From Ehrlichia japonica (GTDB taxonomy: Bacteria > Pseudomonadota > Alphaproteobacteria > Rickettsiales > Anaplasmataceae): DNA of 64,000 nt. The stretch lies in the NCBI RefSeq assembly GCF_000632845.1, contig NZ_CP007474.1:1084905-1148904 (forward strand), read 5' to 3'. Every line of letters starts with the position of its first letter. Position 1 is the first letter of the stretch. Made by a program: the position numbers and the translations under genes. Positions 56,285 through 64,000 of this stretch are shown piece by piece. A model generated the notes under the pieces. The model was not told where the DNA came from and searched no databases. It worked only from the letters and a program-made list of their open reading frames with translations.

Positions 56285-58039
56285 TTATATAATGCTATTA
56301 ACTGCATTATTATCAGCATTTTCTTGAGTAAGAAAATGATTATATCCTACAAAATAAAGATTAAGGCAACAACATACATGACTATTATCCAATAAACTGC
56401 TCGAATCTTCTACATTTTGAAACTCATAAACATATTTTTCATCGATTAGTTCTGATACAGGACACAATATTTTGTTTATAGAATCTGGTAATATTGTACA
56501 TTCATTTGCAGGTAAGTTCATAGAATCTACATTTATAATAACATGTAAGTTTTCTTTTACTAAGAACTTAGGGTTATCTTCTCCTTGGTGGGTTTTAGAA
56601 ATTTCTTCTTCTGCAATAGCTGAAGCTGCTGGTGCTGATGAAGGTTGAAATATTGTTTCATTATGAAATATTGTTTCATTACCTTCTTGATGAGTTCCAG
56701 AATGATCTCCTGCTTCTACAACAGGATTATTATTACTATCATCCAAAATTGCATGCATAATCATGTTTAACAAATTCTGACCCTGGTGAGTTTCAGAAAT
56801 TTCTTTTTCTCCTCCTAAAGAAACTGGAACTGTTTGATCTAATGTAACAAGATTATCACTTGTAACAGCTGAATGTAAGTCTTCTTTAAGGTTATCTTCT
56901 CCTTGGTGGGTTTTAGAAATTTCTTCTTCTGCAATAACTGAAGCTGCTGGTGCTGATGAAGGTTGAAATATTGTTTCATTACCTTCTTGATGAGTTCCAG
57001 AATGATCTCCTGCTTCTACAACAGGATTATTATTACTATCATCCAAAATTGCATGCATAATCATGTTTAACAAATTCTGACCCTGGTGAGTTTCAGAAAT
57101 TTCTTTTTCTCCTCCTACAGAAACTGGAACTGTTTGATCTAATATAACAAGATTATCACTTGTAACAGCTGAATGTAAGTCTTCTTTAAGGTTATCTTCT
57201 CCTTGGTGGGTTTTAGAAATTTCTTCTTCTGCAATAACTGAAGCTGCTGGTGCTGATGAAGGTTGAAATATTATTTCATTACCTTCTTGATGAGTTCCAG
57301 AATGATCTCCTGCTTCTACAACAGGATTATTATTACTATCATCCAAAATTGCATGCATAATCATGTTTAACAAATTCTGACCCTGGTGAGTTTCAGAAAT
57401 TTCTTTTTCTCCTCCTACAGAAACTGGAACTGTTTGATCTAATATAACAAGATTATCACTTGTAACAGCTGAATGTAAGTCTTCTTTAAGGTTATCTTCT
57501 CCTTGGTGGGTTTTAGAAATTTCTTCTTCTGCAATAACTGAAGCTGCTGGTGCTGATGAAGGTTGAAATATTATTTCATTACCTTCTTGATGAGTTCCAG
57601 AATGACCTCCTGCTTCTACAACAGGATTATTCTTACTATCACCCAAAATTGCATGCATAATCATGTTTAACAAATTCTGACCCTGGTGAGTTTCAGAAAT
57701 TTCTTTTTCTCCTCCTACAGAAACTGGAACTGTTTGATCTAATGTAACAAGATTATCACTTGTAACAGCTGAATGTAAGTCTTCTTTAAGGTTATCTTCT
57801 CCTTGGTGGGTTTTAGAAATTTCTTCTTCTGCAATAACTGAAGCTGCTGGTGCTGATGAAGGTTGAGATATTATTTCATTACCTTCTTGATGAGTTCCAG
57901 AATGATCTCCTGCTTCTACAACAGGATTATTCTTACTATCACCCAAAATTGCACGCACAAATATGCTTAACAAATCTTCAGTTTTACTATATGTATCAAC
58001 ACTTACTTCATTATTATCAATATTATTATCAATATCCAT
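56285..58039 (-). CDS. trp120: TRP120/gp140-type tandem-repeat secreted effector
   Basis: Ortholog by position and style of E. chaffeensis TRP120 (E. canis gp140): next to virD4, acidic, Ser/Thr/Glu-rich, with long identical repeats. I start at ATG 58039 (AAAGGAG 7 bases upstream; 584 residues) rather than 58060. A short unique amino end (MDIDNNIDNNEVS) leads to about 4.6 copies of a 100-residue unit, with THQGE(D/Q) motifs, SQPSSAPAAS and DQTVPVS. A unique carboxy end with a Cys triplet (CCC) and HFLTQENADNN follows. The repeat length differs from the 80 residues of E. chaffeensis. E. chaffeensis TRP120 is a secreted, type I-exported host nucleomodulin; the same role here is inferred. Confidence 0.85.
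   Translation of the reverse strand: MDIDNNIDNNEVSVDTYSKTEDLLSIFVRAILGDSKNNPVVEAGDHSGTHQEGNEIISQPSSAPAASVIAEEEISKTHQGEDNLKEDLHSAVTSDNLVTLDQTVPVSVGGEKEISETHQGQNLLNMIMHAILGDSKNNPVVEAGGHSGTHQEGNEIIFQPSSAPAASVIAEEEISKTHQGEDNLKEDLHSAVTSDNLVILDQTVPVSVGGEKEISETHQGQNLLNMIMHAILDDSNNNPVVEAGDHSGTHQEGNEIIFQPSSAPAASVIAEEEISKTHQGEDNLKEDLHSAVTSDNLVILDQTVPVSVGGEKEISETHQGQNLLNMIMHAILDDSNNNPVVEAGDHSGTHQEGNETIFQPSSAPAASVIAEEEISKTHQGEDNLKEDLHSAVTSDNLVTLDQTVPVSLGGEKEISETHQGQNLLNMIMHAILDDSNNNPVVEAGDHSGTHQEGNETIFHNETIFQPSSAPAASAIAEEEISKTHQGEDNPKFLVKENLHVIINVDSMNLPANECTILPDSINKILCPVSELIDEKYVYEFQNVEDSSSLLDNSHVCCCLNLYFVGYNHFLTQENADNNAVNSII
56565..57960 (-). repeat. 300-bp tandem repeat array in the TRP gene
   Basis: About 4.6 units with an exact 300-bp period: the same strings recur at 56701, 57001, 57301, 57601 and 57901. 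Copies differ by only a few single bases (for example GDSK versus DDSN, TL versus IL). The last (carboxy-terminal) partial unit holds an extra 18-bp internal duplication that yields the added HNETIF residues. The near identity implies recent expansion or gene conversion. Confidence 0.95.
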
Positions 58040-58321
58040 AAAAATCTCCTTTAATTTCAAATGTATTGCACAAACTCGACTTACAAAAAAACTAGTTCCT
58101 TTATTATAAAATAATACTACTAGATAAGAATTGATACCTCATATATGTATTAGGATACAACCTAAACACCAACCAGCCTTTCAATTCCATGATATATATT
58201 ATGATGTATATGTTTAACTGTAATTTATATCCATAACTTATAAAAGTAATAAATATTAATTGAACTTGGCAAGAAAAAACATTACAATAGAACTGGTTAC
58301 TTTATCATTAATTATTCTGTA

Positions 58322-58699
58322 ATGACACACTTTATAACGGACAGGTGCATAAGATGCAAATACACTGATTGTGTTGAGGTATGTCCAGTAGATTGTTTCT
58401 ATGAAGGAGTGAATATGTTAGTAATAGATCCTGACCAATGTATAGATTGTGGTGTGTGTGTCCCTGAATGTCCTATCGATGCAATTGTCCCAGATGACTC
58501 CATAAGAGATGTACTAGAATTCAGTGATAGTGCCTTAAATGAAGAACAGAAAAATCTTAAAAAATTTTATGAAATAAATAAAAAATTTTCTAAAAAATGG
58601 AAAAACATAACATCTGCTAAACCTGCTAATCCAGAAGCAGAATCTTATAAGTATACAAAAAATAAGTTTATTTATTTCGATGAAAACTTAAGCGAATAG
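58322..58699 (+). CDS. fdxA: Ferredoxin, seven-iron (3Fe-4S/4Fe-4S) type
   Basis: Soluble electron carrier. In the 125 residues the first 60 hold two cluster motifs: [17 protein letters not shown], where CxxxxxxxC spacing suggests a 3Fe-4S cluster, and [14 protein letters not shown] for a 4Fe-4S cluster. [10 protein letters not shown] is typical of the FdxA branch. The carboxy 60 residues form the helical extension seen in FdxA of alphaproteobacteria. It stands alone; start ATG 58322. A strong AT-rich hairpin follows the stop. Confidence 0.93.
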   Translation: MTHFITDRCIRCKYTDCVEVCPVDCFYEGVNMLVIDPDQCIDCGVCVPECPIDAIVPDDSIRDVLEFSDSALNEEQKNLKKFYEINKKFSKKWKNITSAKPANPEAESYKYTKNKFIYFDENLSE

Positions 58700-58715
58700 T
58701 ATATGTTTTTACATC

Positions 58716-58753
58716 ATATAAACTTACACTTAGCAAGTTTATATTAATTTTAA
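58716..58753 (+). terminator. fdxA terminator
   Basis: Perfect 10-bp arms ATATAAACTT (58716-58725) and AAGTTTATAT (58735-58744) with a 9-base loop, followed by TAATTTTAAT. It starts 17 bases after the fdxA stop. Confidence 0.55.
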
Positions 58754-58863
58754 TATTACACAACATTTTAGGTGTTGTACTTCGACATTATGTAACTTTA
58801 TGCTGCACTAAAAATTTACATGATATCCTCTACTTTTGTTAAATTAACCCACTAATTAAAAAA

Positions 58864-59805
58864 TCAACTCATACTGAGCATAGCATCCAAAGATTTTCTA
58901 GCCATATTACTAACTTCAACATCAAGAGTAACTTCAGGATAACCATTTTTTAAACATAAATATAATTTTTCTAAAGTATTTAAACGCATATGTGGACATT
59001 TACTACATGAAACACATCCACTATCTGAAGAATTGACAACATAAAAAGTACTGCCAGAGGATACTTTTTTCATTTGATGAATAATGCCTTCCTCAGTTAG
59101 AACTATAAACTCTGAATTAGGCCTTTCAGAAGAAAATTTTAATAACTGAGTTGTTGATCCAATGAAATTAGCATGCCTTAATAAATGACCAGGACACTCA
59201 GGGTGAGCTATAACATATGCTTTGCTATGTCTAACCATCATGTCAATTAATTTGCGCTCAGAAAAGCTCTCATGCACCATACAAGTACCAGGCCATAAAA
59301 TCATCTTTCTGTTTGTTTTTTTTTCTAAAAAACTTCCTAGAAATTTATCTGGAGCAAATAGAATTTGTTTTTCTTCTGGTATTTGTCTTATTATTTTTTC
59401 GGCACTTGAAGATGTACAAATTATATCAGAATAAGCTTTAACCTCTGCTAAAGAATTAATATAAGTAATTGATACACAATCCTTATGCAATTCACGAAAT
59501 TTTTTAAAACTTTCAGCATCACAAGAATCAGCTAAAGAACATCCTGCATTTAAATCCGGTAACAAAACTTTTTTTGTAGGATTAATGATTTTTGCAACTT
59601 CAGCCATAAAATATACACCACAAAATACAATAACATCAGCTGTTGTTGTGGCTGCCTTTCGAGAAAGCTCCAACGAATCACCAATAAAATCAGCAACATC
59701 TTGTATTTCTGGATCTTGATAGTAATGAGCAAGAATTATAGCATTACTTTCCTGAGCTAAATGACGTATCTCTTGTAGCAGCTTCATAATATCAAGTTCT
59801 TTCAT
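58864..59805 (-). CDS. nadA: Quinolinate synthase
   Basis: Condenses iminoaspartate with dihydroxyacetone phosphate to quinolinate for NAD; 4Fe-4S enzyme. The 313 residues contain [27 protein letters not shown], the cluster cysteine region [24 protein letters not shown] and the carboxy [15 protein letters not shown]. The three conserved cluster Cys are all present. It follows bioC by 21 bp on the same strand. nadB is not in the window. Confidence 0.95.
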   Translation of the reverse strand: MKELDIMKLLQEIRHLAQESNAIILAHYYQDPEIQDVADFIGDSLELSRKAATTTADVIVFCGVYFMAEVAKIINPTKKVLLPDLNAGCSLADSCDAESFKKFRELHKDCVSITYINSLAEVKAYSDIICTSSSAEKIIRQIPEEKQILFAPDKFLGSFLEKKTNRKMILWPGTCMVHESFSERKLIDMMVRHSKAYVIAHPECPGHLLRHANFIGSTTQLLKFSSERPNSEFIVLTEEGIIHQMKKVSSGSTFYVVNSSDSGCVSCSKCPHMRLNTLEKLYLCLKNGYPEVTLDVEVSNMARKSLDAMLSMS

Positions 59806-59826
59806 GTAATTATTATGACAAAAAAA

Positions 59827-60576
59827 TTACTTTTTAACAATCAAATACATAATGTTCCATGAACTAAAAATACAATCTTGAAAAGAATATAATTCCTTAT
59901 AAACCCTGCTTATATTAAATATATCATGCTGTTTATCACTAACTTTCTTCGTATATACACCTGTCAATTTCATACTTAACAGGAAAGAACGAAATGACTT
60001 ATGGTATTGACGATAATTACAACAAAATACATATTGTATTTTAACATTAAAAGAATTTATAATATTTATTAGTTCATCCATTTGATAAAATTTGCTAAAA
60101 GACCCTCCTGCTTTTTCAATGACATTGTTCAATTCTATTAGAGTTCCAAATATTGGTATTGATATATACAATACACCATCTGATTTCACAACTCGAAGTA
60201 ATTCCAACAGAGAAACACTAATATTACAAGACCATTGTAAAACCATTGAGGTAATAATAATATCAAAAAAGTTTTCACAAAATGGCATTATATCCATATG
60301 ACAATTTATTGATAATGCATTATTTTTTTCTTTAGCCAAAACACACATTTCCTGAGATAAATCCACTTGAATAAAATTATGGTGTGTAATATCTAAGAGT
60401 TTACCTATATTTCCAGTACCACATCCTACATCTAGTATGTTTTTCTTATCACAATCTTTCAATGTCACAGTACTACACAATTCACGCAAAATCACATTTT
60501 GTATATCAGAGAATTTATCATACGAATTTGCTGCACCATCAAATGCTTTCTGTATTTTTTGAGTAACAAGATCCAT
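59827..60576 (-). CDS. bioC: Malonyl-ACP O-methyltransferase BioC
   Basis: Methylates malonyl-ACP to begin biotin's pimeloyl moiety. The 249 residues begin with KAFDGAANSYDKFSDIQ, close to the BioC start (FxxAAxxYDxxAxxQ), then the SAM site ILDVGCGTGNIG and an acidic IQVDLSQEM. ITSMVLQWS matches the SNLAxQW motif. The carboxy half is diverged and Cys-rich. Other class I methyltransferases are possible, but the amino signature favours BioC. It lies 21 bp upstream of nadA, an apparent two-gene cofactor operon. Confidence 0.8.
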   Translation of the reverse strand: MDLVTQKIQKAFDGAANSYDKFSDIQNVILRELCSTVTLKDCDKKNILDVGCGTGNIGKLLDITHHNFIQVDLSQEMCVLAKEKNNALSINCHMDIMPFCENFFDIIITSMVLQWSCNISVSLLELLRVVKSDGVLYISIPIFGTLIELNNVIEKAGGSFSKFYQMDELINIINSFNVKIQYVFCCNYRQYHKSFRSFLLSMKLTGVYTKKVSDKQHDIFNISRVYKELYSFQDCIFSSWNIMYLIVKK

Positions 60577-60845
60577 ACTGCATAATCACTATAACAATAA
60601 AAATAGCATAGACAAAAACGTCACTATAAACTGACAAAAAAAACACACTTGTACTGTACATTATAAAAAATAGCTTCCACATCTATCGATATAGGATGTA
60701 TTATGTTATACACAGTTTAAAACAGATAACTATCTTAGTATCTACATGTAACTTATACTGTAAATTACTTAGTAAGTTTTATACTACCAGCATACTACTA
60801 AATAAATCCAACTCAATAAAAAATTACATACAAAGAGTTTTACCA

Positions 60846-62027
60846 ATGAATTTCTTTCAAAAAAAATCAACACAAGATAACTCTTACACTTTTTCAATCC
60901 CTATACAATTGTTTACAGAAGCTGTATGGAAAAACAGAAGTTATGCAAATTTTGCAGAAAATGGTTATATAAAAAATGTAATTGCATTTAGATCTATCCA
61001 CATGATTGCGTCGGCAGCAGCATCTGTTCCTATACTATTAAATAAAATTGAAAAAAATAACACATTTCAAGTAAAAAATCATGCCTTATTAAAATTAATA
61101 TCTAGACCAAACAGCACTACATCAAAATCAGAATTCATTGAAGGAATCCTCACTTATAAATTGATTGGTGGTAACGCTTACATTTTAATGATAGAAAATC
61201 ACGATATGGTGCCTAAGGAATTACATCTTTTGCGACCAGACAGAGTTGAAATCATTTCAGGAAAAGACAATAGACCATATTCATATCGCTACTCGATAAA
61301 TAACTGCAATTACAACTATAAAATTAATAAATTAACAAATTATTCACAAATCTTACACATAAAAAATTTCCACCCACTAAATGATTATTATGGTCTATCT
61401 CCTATAGAGGCAGCCTCATATAGTATAGATCAACATAACCAGGCTGGATCTTGGAATCAAGCAATGTTACAAAACGGCGCTAGACCAAGTGGAGCATTAA
61501 TTGTAAATGCAAAAGGTAGCAATAATGGAAGTTTAACTCAAGAACAATATATTCGTTTAAAATCACAAGTAGATGAATTCTATTCTGGACCAAGAAATGC
61601 TGGAAGACCAATATTACTTGAAGGAGGATTAGATTGGAAAGAAATGAGCTTATCTCCTAAAGATATGGATTTTATTGATTCAAAGCACAGTTCAGCACGT
61701 GATATTGCACTAGCATTCGGCGTACCCCCCCAATTACTTGGCATTCCCGGAGATAATACCTATAGCAATCTTATTGAAGCAAGACTATCATTATGGGAAC
61801 AAACAATATTGCCTCATCTAGATAATATTATTTCACATTTCAACAATTGGCTAGCTCCTAAATTTGGAAATAATATATTTTTATCATACGATAAAGATTC
61901 CATTTCTGTATTAACAGAAAAAAGAAAACAGCTTTGGCAATATGTAGAAAATGCAACTTTTATGACTATAAATGAAAAAAGAGCAGCTTTTGGATTACCA
62001 CCAATAGAGAATGGAAATACTCTATAA
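60846..62027 (+). CDS. Phage portal protein, HK97 family (gene-transfer-agent type)
   Basis: Forms the DNA entry ring of a phage-like capsid. I choose ATG 60846 (393 residues), because MNFFQKKS and the FTEAVWKNRSYANFAENGY region fit the family; the longer frame from 60696 adds 50 unrelated residues. Motifs: IASAAASVPILL, GNAYILM, LHLLRPDRVEI, ILHIKNFHPLNDYYGLSPIEAA, NGARPSGALIV, FGVPPQLLGIPGDNTYSN and a carboxy NEKRAAFGLPPI. Together with the next gene it equals the portal-protease pair of Rhodobacter-type GTA and lambdoid phages. No major capsid or terminase gene is adjacent. Confidence 0.88.
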   Translation: MNFFQKKSTQDNSYTFSIPIQLFTEAVWKNRSYANFAENGYIKNVIAFRSIHMIASAAASVPILLNKIEKNNTFQVKNHALLKLISRPNSTTSKSEFIEGILTYKLIGGNAYILMIENHDMVPKELHLLRPDRVEIISGKDNRPYSYRYSINNCNYNYKINKLTNYSQILHIKNFHPLNDYYGLSPIEAASYSIDQHNQAGSWNQAMLQNGARPSGALIVNAKGSNNGSLTQEQYIRLKSQVDEFYSGPRNAGRPILLEGGLDWKEMSLSPKDMDFIDSKHSSARDIALAFGVPPQLLGIPGDNTYSNLIEARLSLWEQTILPHLDNIISHFNNWLAPKFGNNIFLSYDKDSISVLTEKRKQLWQYVENATFMTINEKRAAFGLPPIENGNTL

Positions 62028-62117
62028 CATATTACCAAAACACACAACAATTTTAATAATCTCTGAGATCTTGCAAATTTTAATCAATTAAAAAACACAT
62101 AATATATAAGAAATATT

Positions 62118-62708
62118 TTGAAATCTCAGAATTTTATAACCAATTTTATTAATAACAATTATAGAAATTCTCTTATGCAACAGAAAACATGTAACTTACT
62201 TTTATCTGAAAAAAATATAAAACAATCCGGGACTTTCTCAGGATATGCAAGCGTATTTAATGTTGTTGACAGGCAAAAACATGTCATATTACCAGGAGCA
62301 TTTAGCAGCTCTATAAAAAATATACATAAAATAAAGTTATTATGGCAGCATAACTCAACAGAACCTATAGGCAATATTACCAGTATGGTTGAAAATAACA
62401 TAGGACTCTACATAACAGCAAATTTATTACTAGACTTACAAAAAGGAAAAGAAGCATATTTAATGCTTAAAAATGGTATAATCAACGCACTATCAATAGG
62501 ATATAGTGTTATAGATGACCACATGAATGACAACACAGGTGTAAGAATACTAAAAAAAGTATCCTTATGGGAAATTAGCTTAGTCACATTCCCTGCTAAT
62601 ATACATTCGAAGGTAACTAATGTTAAGGATATACATAAAGATTTAGACATATCTTTTACAGAAGCTAAATTTGCCTTAGATAAGTTGAGTTCAATGATCG
62701 ATTTTTAA
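62118..62708 (+). CDS. Prohead protease, HK97 family (peptidase U35)
   Basis: Serine protease that processes phage capsid scaffolds. The 196 residues hold FSGYASVFNVVDRQKHVILPGAF at about 40-62 (GYAxVF...DxxGDxVxPGAF in the family), the catalytic His in LLWQHNSTEPIG, LSIGYSV with the Ser region and LWEISLVTFPAN. TTG 62118 is the open-frame start; ATG 62175 would give 177 residues. Its 3' end overlaps tlyC by 18 bases in convergent orientation. The major capsid gene that normally follows is absent. Confidence 0.88.
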   Translation: MKSQNFITNFINNNYRNSLMQQKTCNLLLSEKNIKQSGTFSGYASVFNVVDRQKHVILPGAFSSSIKNIHKIKLLWQHNSTEPIGNITSMVENNIGLYITANLLLDLQKGKEAYLMLKNGIINALSIGYSVIDDHMNDNTGVRILKKVSLWEISLVTFPANIHSKVTNVKDIHKDLDISFTEAKFALDKLSSMIDF

Positions 62709-63578
62709 GTCAGTCCTTTTCACATCACTTAAATCAATAACAATTTTATAAATACACCTATCATCAGCTTCCTTAATAGAAAATACAGCTCCATTTTTGT
62801 GCTTAAAAACTTCATTTGTAACAGGTACCCTACCAATCATAGATAAAATGAGTCCACCTATTGTTACATAATCGTCTTCCTCACAATCCCTAAAATCAAT
62901 GTTAAAAGTTTCTTCTAAATTTTTAACTAATACTCTAGCATTCACTTCAATCTTGTTATCAGAGATATTCACAATACTCGGAACGGTAGGAACACCATGT
63001 TCATCATCTATATCACCTACTATTTCCTCAATAAGATCTGCCATAGTAATCAATCCTTCTGTTCCTCCATATTCATCTATCACTATAGCAACATGTATGT
63101 GAGAAGATTGCATTTTTATGAATAAGTTAACTGCCTTCATTGATGGAGGGATATACATGACCTCACGGATTATATTCCCTGCATTAAAATCATTATAAAA
63201 ATTTGAGATTATGTCTTTAATGTGAATAAATCCTATTATGTTATCTAAATTATTCTCATATACTAAAACTCTAGTATATTGTCCACTTATTACTTTATCT
63301 ATCAAGTGTTTACTATTAGACATGTCTGTAATATTTATAGCGTAGATTTCTGTCCTAGGAATCATTACATCCCTTACCAAGCAATCATTAAATTTTATAA
63401 GGTTATAAAACATTCTGGAGTTGGTAAAACACTCGTTACTACTGATCAAATTATTTTCGATAATCTTTTTTAGTTTTGGCATTTTTTTTAACATAAATGA
63501 AACTAACCTAACACTTAACGATTCTCCTAAGGAAAACATATCTTCACTATCGCTATTATCAGAAAGCTTGTCACTCAT
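62691..63578 (-). CDS. tlyC: CBS-domain protein, TlyC/CorC type (COG1253)
   Basis: Soluble CBS-pair protein with a CorC/HlyC transporter-associated domain, possibly acting in metal ion homeostasis; 'haemolysin' is an old label. From ATG 63578 (residue 3 of the longest frame) the 295 residues show MIPRTEIYAIN, a CBS pair (YTRVLVYENNLDNIIGFIHIKDI, VAIVIDEYGGTEGLITMADLIEEIVGDIDDEH) and the carboxy domain from about 210. In Wolbachia and relatives a COG1253 gene flanks the proposed replication origin opposite hemE, and here the same kind of DnaA-box cluster lies just upstream. Confidence 0.88.
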   Translation of the reverse strand: MSDKLSDNSDSEDMFSLGESLSVRLVSFMLKKMPKLKKIIENNLISSNECFTNSRMFYNLIKFNDCLVRDVMIPRTEIYAINITDMSNSKHLIDKVISGQYTRVLVYENNLDNIIGFIHIKDIISNFYNDFNAGNIIREVMYIPPSMKAVNLFIKMQSSHIHVAIVIDEYGGTEGLITMADLIEEIVGDIDDEHGVPTVPSIVNISDNKIEVNARVLVKNLEETFNIDFRDCEEDDYVTIGGLILSMIGRVPVTNEVFKHKNGAVFSIKEADDRCIYKIVIDLSDVKRTDLKIDH

Positions 63579-63584
63579 ATACAA

Positions 63585-64000
63585 TGTATAATTCTTTATT
63601 ATTACTTAAGTATACTATTCAAAACTTTATTTTCTATATAAAGTTTGTGTTAATAAACTTGTTAATAACCCAGCATGAGAGATGTCAATAAAAGTTGCCC
63701 ACATTCCATTACATAGTTATCCACAGAGTTATTAGGAAGATGAAGTTAGCAATAACTGTCGTATAAGGTCCCAATTAAAACTACAGTTATCAACATAATT
63801 CACATATTACTTATACACACATGTTATATTAGAAAATCAATATAATACATACTTTATTAACAGAGTTATTCACAAAAAAACATTAGTAAAACTTTGACAT
63901 GCATTTTTCAAAAATGAGTTTTATCAACATAATTCACAGGATTAACTATAAAAACTATCTATAAGGATATAATATACATATAATTTCTATGAGAGTGGAT
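63585..64000. other. Probable chromosomal replication origin (left part)
   Basis: AT-rich non-coding DNA upstream of tlyC with a dense set of DnaA-box-like 9-mers and a duplicated 18-mer. It continues past the window edge, so the flanking gene on the other side (hemE in the Wolbachia arrangement) cannot be seen. An ATG at 63989 may start that or another gene; too short to judge. TTAATAAACTTGTTAA at 63650-63665 is a near-palindrome of TTAA-spaced-TTAA type that may be a CtrA-like site (spacer 8, not the usual 7). Confidence 0.6.
63717..63938. promoter_or_regulatory. DnaA-box cluster with duplicated 18-mer
   Basis: Matches to TTATNCACA on the plus strand: TTATCCACA 63717-63725, TTATACACA 63811-63819 and TTATTCACA 63866-63874, all perfect. 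TTATCAACA at 63787-63795 and 63921-63929 is a one-base variant, each followed directly by TAATTCACA. The 18-mer TTATCAACATAATTCACA is therefore present twice, exactly, 134 bases apart (63787-63804 and 63921-63938). Confidence 0.7.

Noticed and set aside
56565..57960. CRISPR array
   Set aside because: Units are 300 bp, in frame and coding, without short repeat-spacer structure.
60696..60845. Upstream start for the portal gene
   Set aside because: The extra 50 residues are unlike the family; ATG 60846 fits better.
60846..62708. Active prophage
   Set aside because: Only portal and protease genes are present; no integrase, capsid, terminase, tail or att repeats were seen.
1..64000. Insertion sequences or transposases
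   Set aside because: No transposase-like protein and no terminal inverted repeats with target duplications were found; repeats here are local duplications.

Overview
This AT-rich window (intergenic DNA is strikingly A/T) is a chromosomal segment of an obligate intracellular alphaproteobacterium of the family Anaplasmataceae, almost certainly Ehrlichia. The case rests on a ribA-virB8-virB9-virB10-virB11-virD4 cluster that converges on a TRP120/gp140-type tandem-repeat gene (the order I recall from E. chaffeensis), an ALAS-type hemA, a DhnA-type class I aldolase, alphaproteobacterial DksA, scattered single housekeeping genes, many long non-coding gaps, and a CBS-domain gene beside a DnaA-box cluster, the position proposed for the origin in Wolbachia and relatives. 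The TRP repeat unit (100 residues) differs from the 80-residue E. chaffeensis unit as I remember it, so I favour another species of the E. chaffeensis/E. muris group. This species call is inference.

Layout. 1-3.5 kb: start of guaA (cut by the window edge), a small unknown gene, then a decayed gene. 3.5-12.5 kb: pdhC, class I aldolase, tRNA-Cys, secF with a tandem repeat at its 3' end, yraN with a decayed partial copy upstream, hemA, tyrS, tRNA-Lys, glnA. 12.6-29 kb: polyprenyl synthase, an ankyrin membrane protein, the MlaF/MlaE transporter pair, rpe, polA, a small repeat protein, a tiny membrane protein, argF, recF, uracil-DNA glycosylase plus deformylase, plsC, rpsT. 29-48 kb: mlaC, a cation efflux gene, tRNA-Val, ccmB (3' end tandemly duplicated), dksA, an NDUFA9-like gene, recG, coaC, mnmE, dapD, a zinc-ribbon gene with xseA, pgk, dapF, a TPR-methyltransferase and unknown genes. 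48-58 kb: tRNA-Leu, ribA, the type IV secretion cluster, the TRP gene. 58-64 kb: ferredoxin, bioC-nadA, phage-type portal and prohead protease genes (gene-transfer-agent type), tlyC, and a probable replication origin.

Functional themes. The VirB8-D4 proteins form the inner-membrane/periplasmic core, ATPase and coupling protein of a type IV effector secretion system. The neighbouring TRP protein and the ankyrin protein are host-interaction candidates; in E. chaffeensis TRP proteins are reported type I secretion substrates. MlaE, MlaF and MlaC (in two places) make a phospholipid transport system. DapD and DapF serve diaminopimelate synthesis, HemA and CcmB haem synthesis and export, NadA, RibA, CoaC and BioC cofactors, ArgF and GlnA nitrogen metabolism.

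The least expected theme is how often pieces of genes are copied next to their source and left to decay: the 3' end of secF (period about 64/128 bp), the 3' end of ccmB (about 155 bp), the 5' half of yraN (218 bp away), and a fragment of the zinc-ribbon gene (about 1.54 kb away). A separate structured repeat of about 85 bp occurs in two distant spacers. Tandem duplication followed by drift appears to be a major source of non-coding DNA here.
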